From contig NZ_JBLXCD010000003.1 of NCBI RefSeq assembly GCF_048265165.1, positions 62,001-126,000 of the forward strand: a stretch of DNA of 64,000 bases. Reading direction: 5' to 3'. The notes beneath the pieces are model-generated. The model did not search any database. It was not told the origin of the DNA and was given only the letters and a program-made list of their open reading frames with translations. The stretch is from Oceanospirillum sp048265165. Its GTDB lineage: Bacteria; Pseudomonadota; Gammaproteobacteria; Pseudomonadales; Halomonadaceae. Below, in pieces: positions 16,520 through 24,865 of the stretch. Both the position numbers and the translations under genes were made by a program. Within the stretch, counting starts at the first letter, position 1. Each line of letters opens with the position of its first letter.

Positions 16520-17959
16520 TCAAAGATCGAAAATCTTGCCCGGGTTCATAATGCCTTTCGGGTCCAATGCCAGTTTGAGGTTGCGCATCAGATCCACAGC
16601 TTCACCGTGCTCCTCCAGCAGATAGCCTTTTTTGCCGTAACCGATGCCATGCTCGCCGGTACAGGTGCCTTCCAGCTCCAGCGCTTTGGCCACAATCGCT
16701 TTGGACAGTGCTTTACCTCTGACTTGCTGCTCAGCATCGTTTTCATCGAACAGAATCAACACATGGAAGTTGCCGTCCCCAACGTGACCAACAATCGGAC
16801 AAGTCAGGCCGGAAGCGACCGCTTCCTGTTCAGCAAACAGCACGGCTTCTGCCAGGCGAGAAACCGGCACACACACATCAGTGGTCAATACCGAAGCTCC
16901 GGGCTGTAAAGACAGACCAGCAAAGTAGGCCTGGTGGCGTGCCTTCCAGAGTGCATTACGGGCTTCGGTGCTTTCCGCCCAGCTAAAGGCACTGCCACCC
17001 ATGGATGCGGCAAGTTCTTCCACCAACTCCACCTGCTCAGCAACGGAGGCAGCTGTACCGTGAAATTCAAAAAACAACGTGGTTTTCGGCTCAAACCCCT
17101 CCAGCTTGGAGTAACTGATGCAGGCCTTCATCTGCAGTTCATTCAGCAGTTCAATACGGGCAATGGGAATCGCGCACTGCATCACAGAGATTACGGTATC
17201 CACAGCACTTTGCAGATCATCAAACTGGCAGGTTGCCGCTTTAATCGTATCAGGGATAGGATGCAAACGTAGCTGAATCTCAGTAATGACGCCCAGGGTG
17301 CCTTCAGAGCCGGTATAAAGATGGGTCAGGTCATAACCGGCAGAGCTTTTACGGGCACGACCACCGGTTTTAATGATACGACCATCCGGTGTAACCACCG
17401 TCAGCCCTATCACATTTTCCCGCATCGTACCGTAACGTACGGCGTTAGTACCTGATGCCCGGGTTGACACCATACCGCCAATACTGGCATTGGCGCCGGG
17501 ATCAATCGGGAAGAAGATACCGTCATAACGCAGCGCTTGATTCAGTTCTTCGCGGGTTACCCCGGCCTGAACCCGGCAGTCCAGGTCTTGAGCATGGGTT
17601 TCAAGAATCTGGTTCATCTCGGAAAGATCCAGAGAAATTCCACCTTCCAGGGCCATCAAGTGACCTTCAACAGAGCTGCCCGCACCATAAGGAACCACAG
17701 GCATGGCATACTGATGACAAAGCGCCAATACCTGGGCAACTTCCTCAGTAGACCGCACCATAACCACAGCATCGGGGGCTTTACAACCGTAGCTATCTTC
17801 TCCCTGACCATGCTGGTCACGCACCGCCTGAGCGGTAATAAGCTGTTCGCCCAATAATGCTTTCAGCTGCATGATCACAGAGGTGCGGGCCGATGCATCC
17901 GCGTAACAAGAGGAGGCCATTTGGCCAGGTACAGATGTGTTGATCTCCTGAGAGGTCAT
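16520..17959 (-). CDS. FAD-linked D-lactate dehydrogenase (GlcD/LDHD type)
   Basis: 479-residue FAD-binding oxidase. The FAD-binding N-terminal half has VMVRSTEEVAQVL, VVPYGAGSSVEGH and IGGMVSTRASGTNAVRYGTMR. The C-terminal half ends in GHVGDGNFHVLI and GTCTGEHGIGYGKKGYL, the metal and substrate site typical of LDHD/GlcD enzymes. It should oxidise D-lactate or a related 2-hydroxy acid and feed quinone or cytochrome. I use ATG 17959, with AGGAG at good spacing, rather than the in-frame codon at 17983. Likely co-transcribed with the TRAP binding protein. Confidence 0.87.
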   Translation of the reverse strand: MTSQEINTSVPGQMASSCYADASARTSVIMQLKALLGEQLITAQAVRDQHGQGEDSYGCKAPDAVVMVRSTEEVAQVLALCHQYAMPVVPYGAGSSVEGHLMALEGGISLDLSEMNQILETHAQDLDCRVQAGVTREELNQALRYDGIFFPIDPGANASIGGMVSTRASGTNAVRYGTMRENVIGLTVVTPDGRIIKTGGRARKSSAGYDLTHLYTGSEGTLGVITEIQLRLHPIPDTIKAATCQFDDLQSAVDTVISVMQCAIPIARIELLNELQMKACISYSKLEGFEPKTTLFFEFHGTAASVAEQVELVEELAASMGGSAFSWAESTEARNALWKARHQAYFAGLSLQPGASVLTTDVCVPVSRLAEAVLFAEQEAVASGLTCPIVGHVGDGNFHVLILFDENDAEQQVRGKALSKAIVAKALELEGTCTGEHGIGYGKKGYLLEEHGEAVDLMRNLKLALDPKGIMNPGKIFDL

Positions 17960-18543
17960 AGTGCAGCTCCTGATTGCTGTCATTCAGACATAGCGTTTAT
18001 GGCCTCACCTCGTGTCTATCCTTTTATTACGTCAGGAGGAGATCATCGGGTAAAGCTCATTTGTAGGGTCAAAGACCTAAATATAGGTAGGCGTGATAAT
18101 AGAACTTGCCCTAACGGTAAAAAAATTATTTATTAGAATAGAGTCATTCTAAAAAAGAATGATAAAATGAAAATATTTTCGCAAAATATCATTATTTTAT
18201 TTTTATTGTGGCCGCCAAATGGCCTTAAAGGCAATAAAATATCAATACCAGAGGATAAAACGGCCTTTTTATAGTCGGAAAAACAGAGAGCTGGTAAGGT
18301 AGTCATTCATTTATTTTATACTGAAAATACCCCTAATTAAGGGAACTCATTCAATCCCGAAGATAGTCACGCACACTGGCGTGTGCATATATTCGGATTA
18401 GGCAAGCCCACAGATACCTGGCACAGATACAATATCCATGCAGATATACCACCCAGACAGAAAATCATGAAAGAAGTGTACGAATACCTGTTATCACCTT
18501 GCTCCTCCAACATCTTCTGGCCAGAACAGGAGTGTTTCAGCTG
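17960..18543. other. AT-rich divergent regulatory region, D-LDH / lysR
   Basis: 584 bp without a credible gene. It contains several dyads: TCATTCT-AAAAA-AGAATGA (18144-18162), ATATTTT-CGC-AAAATAT (18173-18189) and the overlapping GAAAATATTTTC (18169-18180). These are candidate binding sites for the divergent LysR-type regulator. Confidence 0.6.
18144..18189. promoter_or_regulatory. Cluster of AT-rich dyads upstream of D-lactate dehydrogenase
   Basis: Two perfect 7-base inverted repeats in 46 bp, spaced about one to two helical turns, roughly 190-230 bp upstream of the dehydrogenase start. LysR-type regulators typically bind such dyads; the AT composition makes some chance symmetry possible. 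Confidence 0.4.
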
Positions 18544-19494
18544 ATGCAGGATAGCCACAACCTGAGTCAACGCCTGAGCCGGGTTAACCTTAATCTGCTA
18601 GTGGCTTTTCATGCCCTTTATCAGGAGCGCCACCTGACTCGTGCTGCAAACCGCATAAGCCTCAGCCAGCCCGCTATGAGCCATGCACTGAAGAAACTCC
18701 GTAGCCAGTTTAGCGATGAGCTCTTTATTAAAACATCTGAAGGGATGCAGCCAACGCCATTGGCTAACCGACTGTTCCAACGTATTGAAACCGGCCTGTT
18801 ACAGCTGGATGAAGCCATCATCAGTAGTCACAGCTTCAACCCTGAAAAAGAGGTGCGTGAGTTTCGTATAGGTATCACTGACTTCATGATCAGCGAACTC
18901 GTCCCCTATCTGGTCCGAGCGGTAAATGAACAGGCCCCTGGTATCAGCTTTAATATTCTCTACACCAAAATATCCAGCCCGGAAATGGCCTACAAACTGC
19001 TGCAGGATCAGGAACTGGATCTGGCAATCTCCCAATTTGAATACCTGCCACAGGGAACCTGCTATGAAATGCTTTATGAAGATCATCTGGTATGCGTAGG
19101 AGATGAAACCATCTATGGCAAAAAAGAAGCCCTGAGCCTTGATGAATTTCTGACACCTTCCCATGTTGCCCTTTCTCACAGGGAAGATGAACCCATTCTG
19201 GTCAACAGAAAACTAATCTCTCTGGGGATGCAGCGCAAGGTTGTGGTTAAAACCCCCTATATTGCGACTCTTCCGGCAATTCTGACCGGCACCAACATGA
19301 TCACCGTGATAACCGAATATGGTGCAGAGCTGATCTGTCCGAAATCGTCCCTGAAAACATATCAGATGCCAATCGAATTTGATCCGCTTTATGTGTGCCA
19401 GATCTGGGAGAACCGGAAAGATGATGATCCTGGAATACACTGGTTACGCACTGTGGTTCGTAACTGCCTTCAGGAACAGGGGATAAGTCGCTAA
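18544..19494 (+). CDS. LysR-family transcriptional regulator
   Basis: 316-residue regulator. The N-terminal winged helix-turn-helix has VNLNLLVAFHALYQERHLTRAANRISLSQPAMSHALKKLR, and a periplasmic-binding-like effector domain follows from about residue 95. I start at ATG 18544, with AGGAG 11 bp upstream; the frame is open 15 codons further. Divergent from the D-lactate dehydrogenase/TRAP genes, which it may control. Its stop overlaps the start of the LuxR-type gene by one base (TAATG). Confidence 0.87.
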   Translation: MQDSHNLSQRLSRVNLNLLVAFHALYQERHLTRAANRISLSQPAMSHALKKLRSQFSDELFIKTSEGMQPTPLANRLFQRIETGLLQLDEAIISSHSFNPEKEVREFRIGITDFMISELVPYLVRAVNEQAPGISFNILYTKISSPEMAYKLLQDQELDLAISQFEYLPQGTCYEMLYEDHLVCVGDETIYGKKEALSLDEFLTPSHVALSHREDEPILVNRKLISLGMQRKVVVKTPYIATLPAILTGTNMITVITEYGAELICPKSSLKTYQMPIEFDPLYVCQIWENRKDDDPGIHWLRTVVRNCLQEQGISR

Positions 19495-20324
19495 TGTCAT
19501 CACAGGATATGAAAAACAATGATGCTCGCTACCTGTACTATACTGATCAGCCGGACTGGCAGCAGCTGGATAGTTTGATTGCAATCCGTGAAGCCCTGCA
19601 GGAATTGGTAATCGGCATCGGTTTTGATACGGCAAGCCTGATTTACGCTCCCGTAGGCGAACTGCCTAACCGGACACCAGGGCAGGTGTATCCATTGGTA
19701 ACCGTTGGTAATGATAACCTGCGTTGGCTGAAGCAGTGGCGGGAGCACACTGAACATAGTGAAGACAACCCCTTAAGCCACCGTCTGTCACCAACCTGGA
19801 AGCACACCCTGCAGCATACTCTGCCTCAACGCTTTGATCTGGCAGAGCCGGAGAAATGGAGTGAGAACCTGACACTGGCTGACCAGCGTTGGCTGAGCGC
19901 CCTGTTTGACTATGGCTTTCAGGAGCTCTGCGTCACGCCGGTACACTTTCCCGGCCGGGAATATGTCGCGCTATCCTGCTTGTCCCATCGCAGCCATCCA
20001 AAACCAGCACCACTATCAGAGCAGACTCAAGCAAACCTGCTGTACAGCACTCACCGTCTGGCGCATATCTGCCTGCAACCAGAGTTTTCACAACTACGGA
20101 ACCGGGAGAGCCACGCTGGATTGCTTTCCAGGCGGGAAAAGGAGTGCCTTTATTGGGCTGCAAAGGGGAAATCCGCAGCAGAAACGGCGGCTATTCTCGC
20201 CCTGCAACCGGAGACCGTTCGAACCTACCTGAAGGCTTTAATGAAAAAGCTCAAGGCCGAAAACAAACCCCAGGCGATCGCCATCGCTTATGAGACCGGC
20301 CTGCTAGGCAATCGTGTGCTATAG
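19494..20324 (+). CDS. LuxR-family regulator (LuxR solo)
   Basis: 276-residue protein with a C-terminal LuxR helix-turn-helix: LSRREKECLYWAAKGKSAAETAAILALQPETVRTYLKALMKKL (about 207-250). The N-terminal 190 residues resemble an autoinducer-binding domain in length and in an acidic SEDNPLSHR segment, but the signature residues are only partly recognisable. No luxI-type synthase is in the window. Translationally coupled to the LysR gene, a rare regulator pairing. Its 3' end overlaps the convergent GGDEF-EAL gene by 37 bp. Confidence 0.83.
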   Translation: MSSQDMKNNDARYLYYTDQPDWQQLDSLIAIREALQELVIGIGFDTASLIYAPVGELPNRTPGQVYPLVTVGNDNLRWLKQWREHTEHSEDNPLSHRLSPTWKHTLQHTLPQRFDLAEPEKWSENLTLADQRWLSALFDYGFQELCVTPVHFPGREYVALSCLSHRSHPKPAPLSEQTQANLLYSTHRLAHICLQPEFSQLRNRESHAGLLSRREKECLYWAAKGKSAAETAAILALQPETVRTYLKALMKKLKAENKPQAIAIAYETGLLGNRVL

Positions 20325-22588
20325 CGATCAAGAAACACTTTCAGATCCTCTGGCTTCAAAGGACGGGAATAGTAATACCCCTGAAAGCGATCACAACCGA
20401 AACGGGATAGTATATCGGCCTGCTCCTGAGTTTCTACGCCCTCTGCAAGCACTGCCATCTCATAGTTCTTCCCAATAGCGATAATATTCTGCACCATTTT
20501 CCGGGCTGCATCGTCATTAAGAATATTATCGACAAAGCTTTTATCAATTTTCAGCTCATCCACCGGCAGAGCACGCAACATGCTCAGGGAGGAATAACCG
20601 GTACCAAAATCATCCATAGAGATCTGTATACCTATATCATGAATTTGATTCAACAGAGGAAGAATATAATCCAGATCTTCAATAAACAGACTCTCGGTGA
20701 TCTCCAGGCAAACAAAAACCTTACTGAGCCCGGCATCATCAATGGTATCCAGTAGCAAAGCCATAAAGTTTGCCTGCATAAACTGGCGCACAGAAACATT
20801 GATCGAGAGATGGAACTCAAGCCCGGTTTCCTGCTGCAGGTGTTTTATTTCACTTAAGGACCGACGTAATACAAACTCCCCTAAGCGAGGCATAAGACCT
20901 GATGCCTCCGCTATAGAGATAAACTGATCCGGCGGCACAAAACCTAGCTCTTCACTCTGCCAACGGGCCAGTGCCTCAACACCATATAGCTTACCGCTAT
21001 AATCAACCTGGGGCTGATAGACCATGAAGAGCTCATGATTATCCAGCCCTTTGCGTAACTGCTGTTCAACGACCAGCTTTTGCAGATAGCCACTTTGCAT
21101 CTCATCAGCAAAAATACGTACACTGTTCTTGTGTTTCTTGGCTTCGTACATGGCAATATCTGACGCACGCAGCAAGCTGTCAAGATCAGTGCCATGCAGC
21201 GGATATTTTGCAATGCCGATACTGGCTCCCAAAGTAAAATTAATACCTTCAACCTGATAAGGGTGGGAAAGTGAAGCGATAATACCTCGGGCTATCGACA
21301 GAAGGGATTCGTCTTCATGTTCCCGAACAAAGACAAGGAACTCATCACCTCCCTGGCGAATAAGGGTGGTGCGCTCAGGGGTGGTTTCACGCAGACGCTG
21401 CGCCAACTCTTTCAGAACCTCATCACCAAATTCATGACCAAAGCTGTCGTTCACGCTCTTAAAGTGGTCCATATCGACAAAAAGTACACTAAAGCCGGGA
21501 TTGTCCTGCGCCAGCCAGTCATCTTTATGCATCAGAAGATAACTGCGATTAGGCAACTGTGTCAGGGGGTCGTGACTGGCCTGATGGATCAGGTCCTGAC
21601 GACGCTTATCCTCAGCTTTAGCAATCAGTTTGAACAGCTGATAAATCACAACCTGCCCGATCAGAAACAGCAGAGCGTAGATCAGAAAGCTCTCAATAAA
21701 GTCATCCAATAACTTACGAAGCTTTACCTCTGACACAGTCCAAAGCTGATATGTCTTATCAAAACGGGCAACACCCACACTTTTCCATTGGCGGGTGTTT
21801 ATCTGAAAAGAGCCCATACTTTCTGAGTCCTTCAGGTAATCCATTGACTTGCCGGATCGTTGCAACAGACTATTGATCGCTTCCTGTATCAGGTCGCTTC
21901 GGATAGGACCATCATAGCTCAGGTTCATCCCAGGCCCTTCAGAGGAATGATATTGGGGATAGCGGTCAACGGCACGAATCAGAGAGACCCGGTTCGACTC
22001 ATCCATATGAATAGCGCCACTGAAAAAGCGGGAAGCGCCTTTAATGCGTAAGCCCGCCGTCATAACCGCAATAACATAACCGCGCTCATCCCTGATCGCT
22101 TTTCGAATAGGAATGACCCACTCATTCAGCGCCGTCATAAAGTAGGTGCGTCCCAGCACCATAGAGTCTGACGTCAGAGCGAGTTTAAAAGAATCCCGGC
22201 TGGACTCCTGCTGCAGTAAATTGGGTAAGCGGCTGGGGTTCAGGTTAGAACTAATAAATGTCAGTCTGCCGTCAGGTGTTGCCAGACCAAAGCCGACAAT
22301 CGCCGGATTCAGGTCCAGCACCTGGTCCAGTACCGGCTGTTTTTTAACACTTTGCAGAAAGGCCGGATCTTTTGTTAACTCTGAACCGAGTACATCAAGG
22401 ATAACTTCCTGATTTACAAATAGAGAATGACTGGCATTACTCACCAGCTCCACCAAGTTCTCCTGCTTAGTCAGATAAGCATCCTGGATGTTGAGCCAGC
22501 GGTAATAGGAGATGAAGATCAGAAATAGCAAACTACCGGCAAACAGCAGTGTGTAGAGTGTCCATATATTTTTGCGGAGCAGTGCCAT
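20288..22588 (-). CDS. Membrane GGDEF-EAL c-di-GMP protein with periplasmic sensor
   Basis: Bifunctional-type c-di-GMP protein of 766 residues from ATG 22588 (an in-frame TTG at 22606 adds six). Numbering from the longer form: TM1 about 14-34, a periplasmic dCache-like sensor about 40-300, TM2 about 305-328, GGDEF domain with intact GGDEF at 419-423, EAL domain with EAL at 544-546. EAL catalytic features are complete: NVS, EITES, DDFG, KID and AEGVE. Both activities are therefore possible. The signal is unknown. Convergent overlap with the LuxR-type gene. Confidence 0.92.
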   Translation of the reverse strand: MALLRKNIWTLYTLLFAGSLLFLIFISYYRWLNIQDAYLTKQENLVELVSNASHSLFVNQEVILDVLGSELTKDPAFLQSVKKQPVLDQVLDLNPAIVGFGLATPDGRLTFISSNLNPSRLPNLLQQESSRDSFKLALTSDSMVLGRTYFMTALNEWVIPIRKAIRDERGYVIAVMTAGLRIKGASRFFSGAIHMDESNRVSLIRAVDRYPQYHSSEGPGMNLSYDGPIRSDLIQEAINSLLQRSGKSMDYLKDSESMGSFQINTRQWKSVGVARFDKTYQLWTVSEVKLRKLLDDFIESFLIYALLFLIGQVVIYQLFKLIAKAEDKRRQDLIHQASHDPLTQLPNRSYLLMHKDDWLAQDNPGFSVLFVDMDHFKSVNDSFGHEFGDEVLKELAQRLRETTPERTTLIRQGGDEFLVFVREHEDESLLSIARGIIASLSHPYQVEGINFTLGASIGIAKYPLHGTDLDSLLRASDIAMYEAKKHKNSVRIFADEMQSGYLQKLVVEQQLRKGLDNHELFMVYQPQVDYSGKLYGVEALARWQSEELGFVPPDQFISIAEASGLMPRLGEFVLRRSLSEIKHLQQETGLEFHLSINVSVRQFMQANFMALLLDTIDDAGLSKVFVCLEITESLFIEDLDYILPLLNQIHDIGIQISMDDFGTGYSSLSMLRALPVDELKIDKSFVDNILNDDAARKMVQNIIAIGKNYEMAVLAEGVETQEQADILSRFGCDRFQGYYYSRPLKPEDLKVFLDRYSTRLPSRPVS

Positions 22589-22760
22589 AGAAGATCCATC
22601 GCTCAAATCGGGACAGATATCTTATGACACCTGTAACATCAGGTTACAAACTTACCTGAGTCAGAGGTTGCCGTCCAGTCAACCGCGATGAATAACATTG
22701 GATCAAAAAGCGAAAAAACGCCTGCAAAAAAATACACCCACTCAACTCTGCAGCAGAAGA

Positions 22761-23918
22761 TCAGAGGGCTTTGCGAATATGCTCCGGCCCGATCTGTTCA
22801 ATAGAAGAACAGCCCGCCAGAATCATGCAACGTTCAAATTCAGATTTCAGCAGTGTCAGGGCGCGGGTCACCCCTTCTTCACCACCTGCGGAAAGGCCAC
22901 GGACATAGGCTCGTCCCAGACTGCAGGCATTAGCCCCTAATGCCAGAGCCTTGAATACATCAGTGCCACGACGAATGCCACCATCGACGATAATTTCCAT
23001 ATCAGGGCCTACTGCCTCACGCACCTCCTGTACGAGCTCAATGGGGGCCGGAGTTCCATCCAGCTGCCGGCCGCCGTGATTCGACAAAATCACAGCATTG
23101 GCACCTATCTCTTTGGCTTTAACCGCATCAGCCGCTGACATAATACCTTTAATGGCAAAAGGGCCATTCCATTGTTCATTCATTCTGCGAGCATCCTCCC
23201 AGGTAAGATCCTTTTTGAACAGTTTGCTCATCGCTTCAACAAAGGCATGGGAGTCTCCCAGGGACACTTTTGGCATTTTCGGAAAATTCCCCATATTCGC
23301 CCCTTCGCTTTTCAGATACTGCAGCAACCACTTAGGGCGCATCATGAACTGTAAGGTCGATTTAAGCGTCAGAGTTGGCGGAATACTAAGACCACTTCGA
23401 GCATCCCGCTCACGGTTGCCGCCGACAATAGTATCGATCGTCAGTACCATGGCTTTAAAACCTGCAGCCTGAGCACGAAGGTTCAGATCTGAAGCCAGTT
23501 GATCATCATCCAGCACATAAACCTGAAAAAATTTATCACCTTCGCTGCTGGCTGAAATCTGCTCCAGAGAGCGGTTTGAAAACGTTGACGCTGTATAAGG
23601 TACACCAAACCGACTGGCTGCCCTTGCACCGGCTAACTCAGCATCCTTCGGGCACATCATTCCGGAAAAACCCGTGGCCGAAATATAAAAAGGCTGACTT
23701 GCCTCACACCCCATAATACGGGTGTGGGTATCAATACGACTTACATCCTGCAAAGCACGAGGGATAATCTGATAACGTTGAAAGCCAGTACAGTTCCGAC
23801 TCAGAGTCACTTCATCATCAGCCCCACCTTCAACATAATCATAAACCGGAGTCGGCACCTTCTTCGCCGCAAGCTTTGCAAGGTCATCGATGTTGATACA
23901 GGACTGTAAATCACGCAT
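22761..23918 (-). CDS. FMN-dependent L-lactate dehydrogenase-like alpha-hydroxy acid oxidase
   Basis: 385-residue TIM-barrel flavoenzyme. Family signatures are DYVEGGADDEVTLSRN, the YISATGFSGM segment, FQVYV, LTIDT, and the active-site SNHGGRQLDGTPAPIE followed by VDGGIRRGTDVFKALALGA. It should oxidise L-lactate or L-mandelate to the 2-oxo acid and pass electrons to the respiratory chain. Close to the D-lactate dehydrogenase locus but separated by other genes, so likely a separate unit in a lactate-use region. Substrate choice within the family is inferred. Confidence 0.88.
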   Translation of the reverse strand: MRDLQSCINIDDLAKLAAKKVPTPVYDYVEGGADDEVTLSRNCTGFQRYQIIPRALQDVSRIDTHTRIMGCEASQPFYISATGFSGMMCPKDAELAGARAASRFGVPYTASTFSNRSLEQISASSEGDKFFQVYVLDDDQLASDLNLRAQAAGFKAMVLTIDTIVGGNRERDARSGLSIPPTLTLKSTLQFMMRPKWLLQYLKSEGANMGNFPKMPKVSLGDSHAFVEAMSKLFKKDLTWEDARRMNEQWNGPFAIKGIMSAADAVKAKEIGANAVILSNHGGRQLDGTPAPIELVQEVREAVGPDMEIIVDGGIRRGTDVFKALALGANACSLGRAYVRGLSAGGEEGVTRALTLLKSEFERCMILAGCSSIEQIGPEHIRKAL

Positions 23919-24017
23919 AGGGTAAGTGCCTTCTTATCAGTAAATATCCGACAATGAGAGAACCAAAAGCCGCCGCCGGAAGATAGAGTAGACAAAATAA
24001 TACGGGGAACACGCAAA

Positions 24018-24060
24018 GGAGCAGATACCCCTCTTTGGGTGGGCCATGTGCTTCTGCTCC
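24018..24060. terminator. Long stem-loop between exonuclease and L-LDH genes
   Basis: GGAGCAGA (24018-24025) pairs with TCTGCTCC (24053-24060), enclosing a second small stem ACCC-CTCTTT-GGGT. It follows the exonuclease stop on the minus strand and is trailed only by TTTG, so it could be a weak terminator or a leader structure of the dehydrogenase mRNA. Confidence 0.5.
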
Positions 24061-24133
24061 GTCAAAGAAGAATATCAGGCCCGTCGTGTTTACCTGTACT
24101 AAAGGGCTACAGAGCACACCCTGAATTCAGGCA

Positions 24134-24862
24134 TCAATGCCAGATAAGATTGATCGGATCATCAGGGCTAAAACGGTCTGCAACCTGTGCCTGAAGCAAT
24201 TCAGCAGAGGCCAATGCATCGGTCAGAGCATGATGCGGAGCATAAAAAGGCAGATTGTAACGGGTACGACTATCTGCCAGACGAATCGATACCGGCCTTT
24301 TGCCCAGCAGGCGTGCAAACCAACCCAAGGGGTGATGTCGGTGTAACCGGGCTTCCAGTTCCATCGTATCAACCACCGGAAATATAACGCCTTCCCCCAA
24401 CCGGGCCTTAAGGGCTGCACTGAGAAACGGCTGTTCAATTCCGCGGTGATGAACAACGGCCACTCGTCCCTTCAGAGCCTCCAGCAACTGAGGAAGAATG
24501 CGTCTAAGATCAGGTGCTTCATCAATATCAGAATGGGTAATACCGTGAATCACGACAGACTCTTCATACAGCGGCTTTCCGGGATCCAGTATCCAGTGCT
24601 GCGACTGGTTGCAGTAAATTCGCTTCAGCGTAAAAGGCACGAGACCTATACTGACAATGCCATTTTTTTGTGGGTTTAATCCCGTGGTTTCAAAATCCAT
24701 CGCAACGAAGGGCACTTGTGCCAGAGGTGTATCCGGGGAGATACAGCCAGCCGCATAGAAACTCTTCAGTAACGGGTGCTTTGCCTGCTCTGCCAGCTGA
24801 CGAAATCGCTCCGGCCATTCCGGCTGAACCTTTGCCTTCTCCTTGGGTATCAGATGGAACAT
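24134..24862 (-). CDS. DEDDh-type 3'-5' exonuclease (DnaQ-like)
   Basis: 242-residue exonuclease-fold protein. Motifs are DFETTGLNP (ExoI), HGITHSDIDEAP (following ExoI) and HHALTDALA (ExoIII, His and Asp), with the ExoII region near VAVVHHRG, where the expected Asp is not obvious. Separated by three bases from the upstream CNMP-CBS-DUF294 gene. Such pairs are common beside solute transporters, where a regulatory rather than replication role is suspected. Not the replicative epsilon subunit, which lacks this partner. Confidence 0.82.
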   Translation of the reverse strand: MFHLIPKEKAKVQPEWPERFRQLAEQAKHPLLKSFYAAGCISPDTPLAQVPFVAMDFETTGLNPQKNGIVSIGLVPFTLKRIYCNQSQHWILDPGKPLYEESVVIHGITHSDIDEAPDLRRILPQLLEALKGRVAVVHHRGIEQPFLSAALKARLGEGVIFPVVDTMELEARLHRHHPLGWFARLLGKRPVSIRLADSRTRYNLPFYAPHHALTDALASAELLQAQVADRFSPDDPINLIWH

Positions 24863-24865
24863 CAG

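Noticed and set aside
24134..24862. DNA polymerase III epsilon subunit
   Set aside because: DEDDh motifs are present, but the gene is in a pair with a CNMP-CBS-DUF294 protein and lacks the usual rnhA neighbour and polymerase-binding tail.
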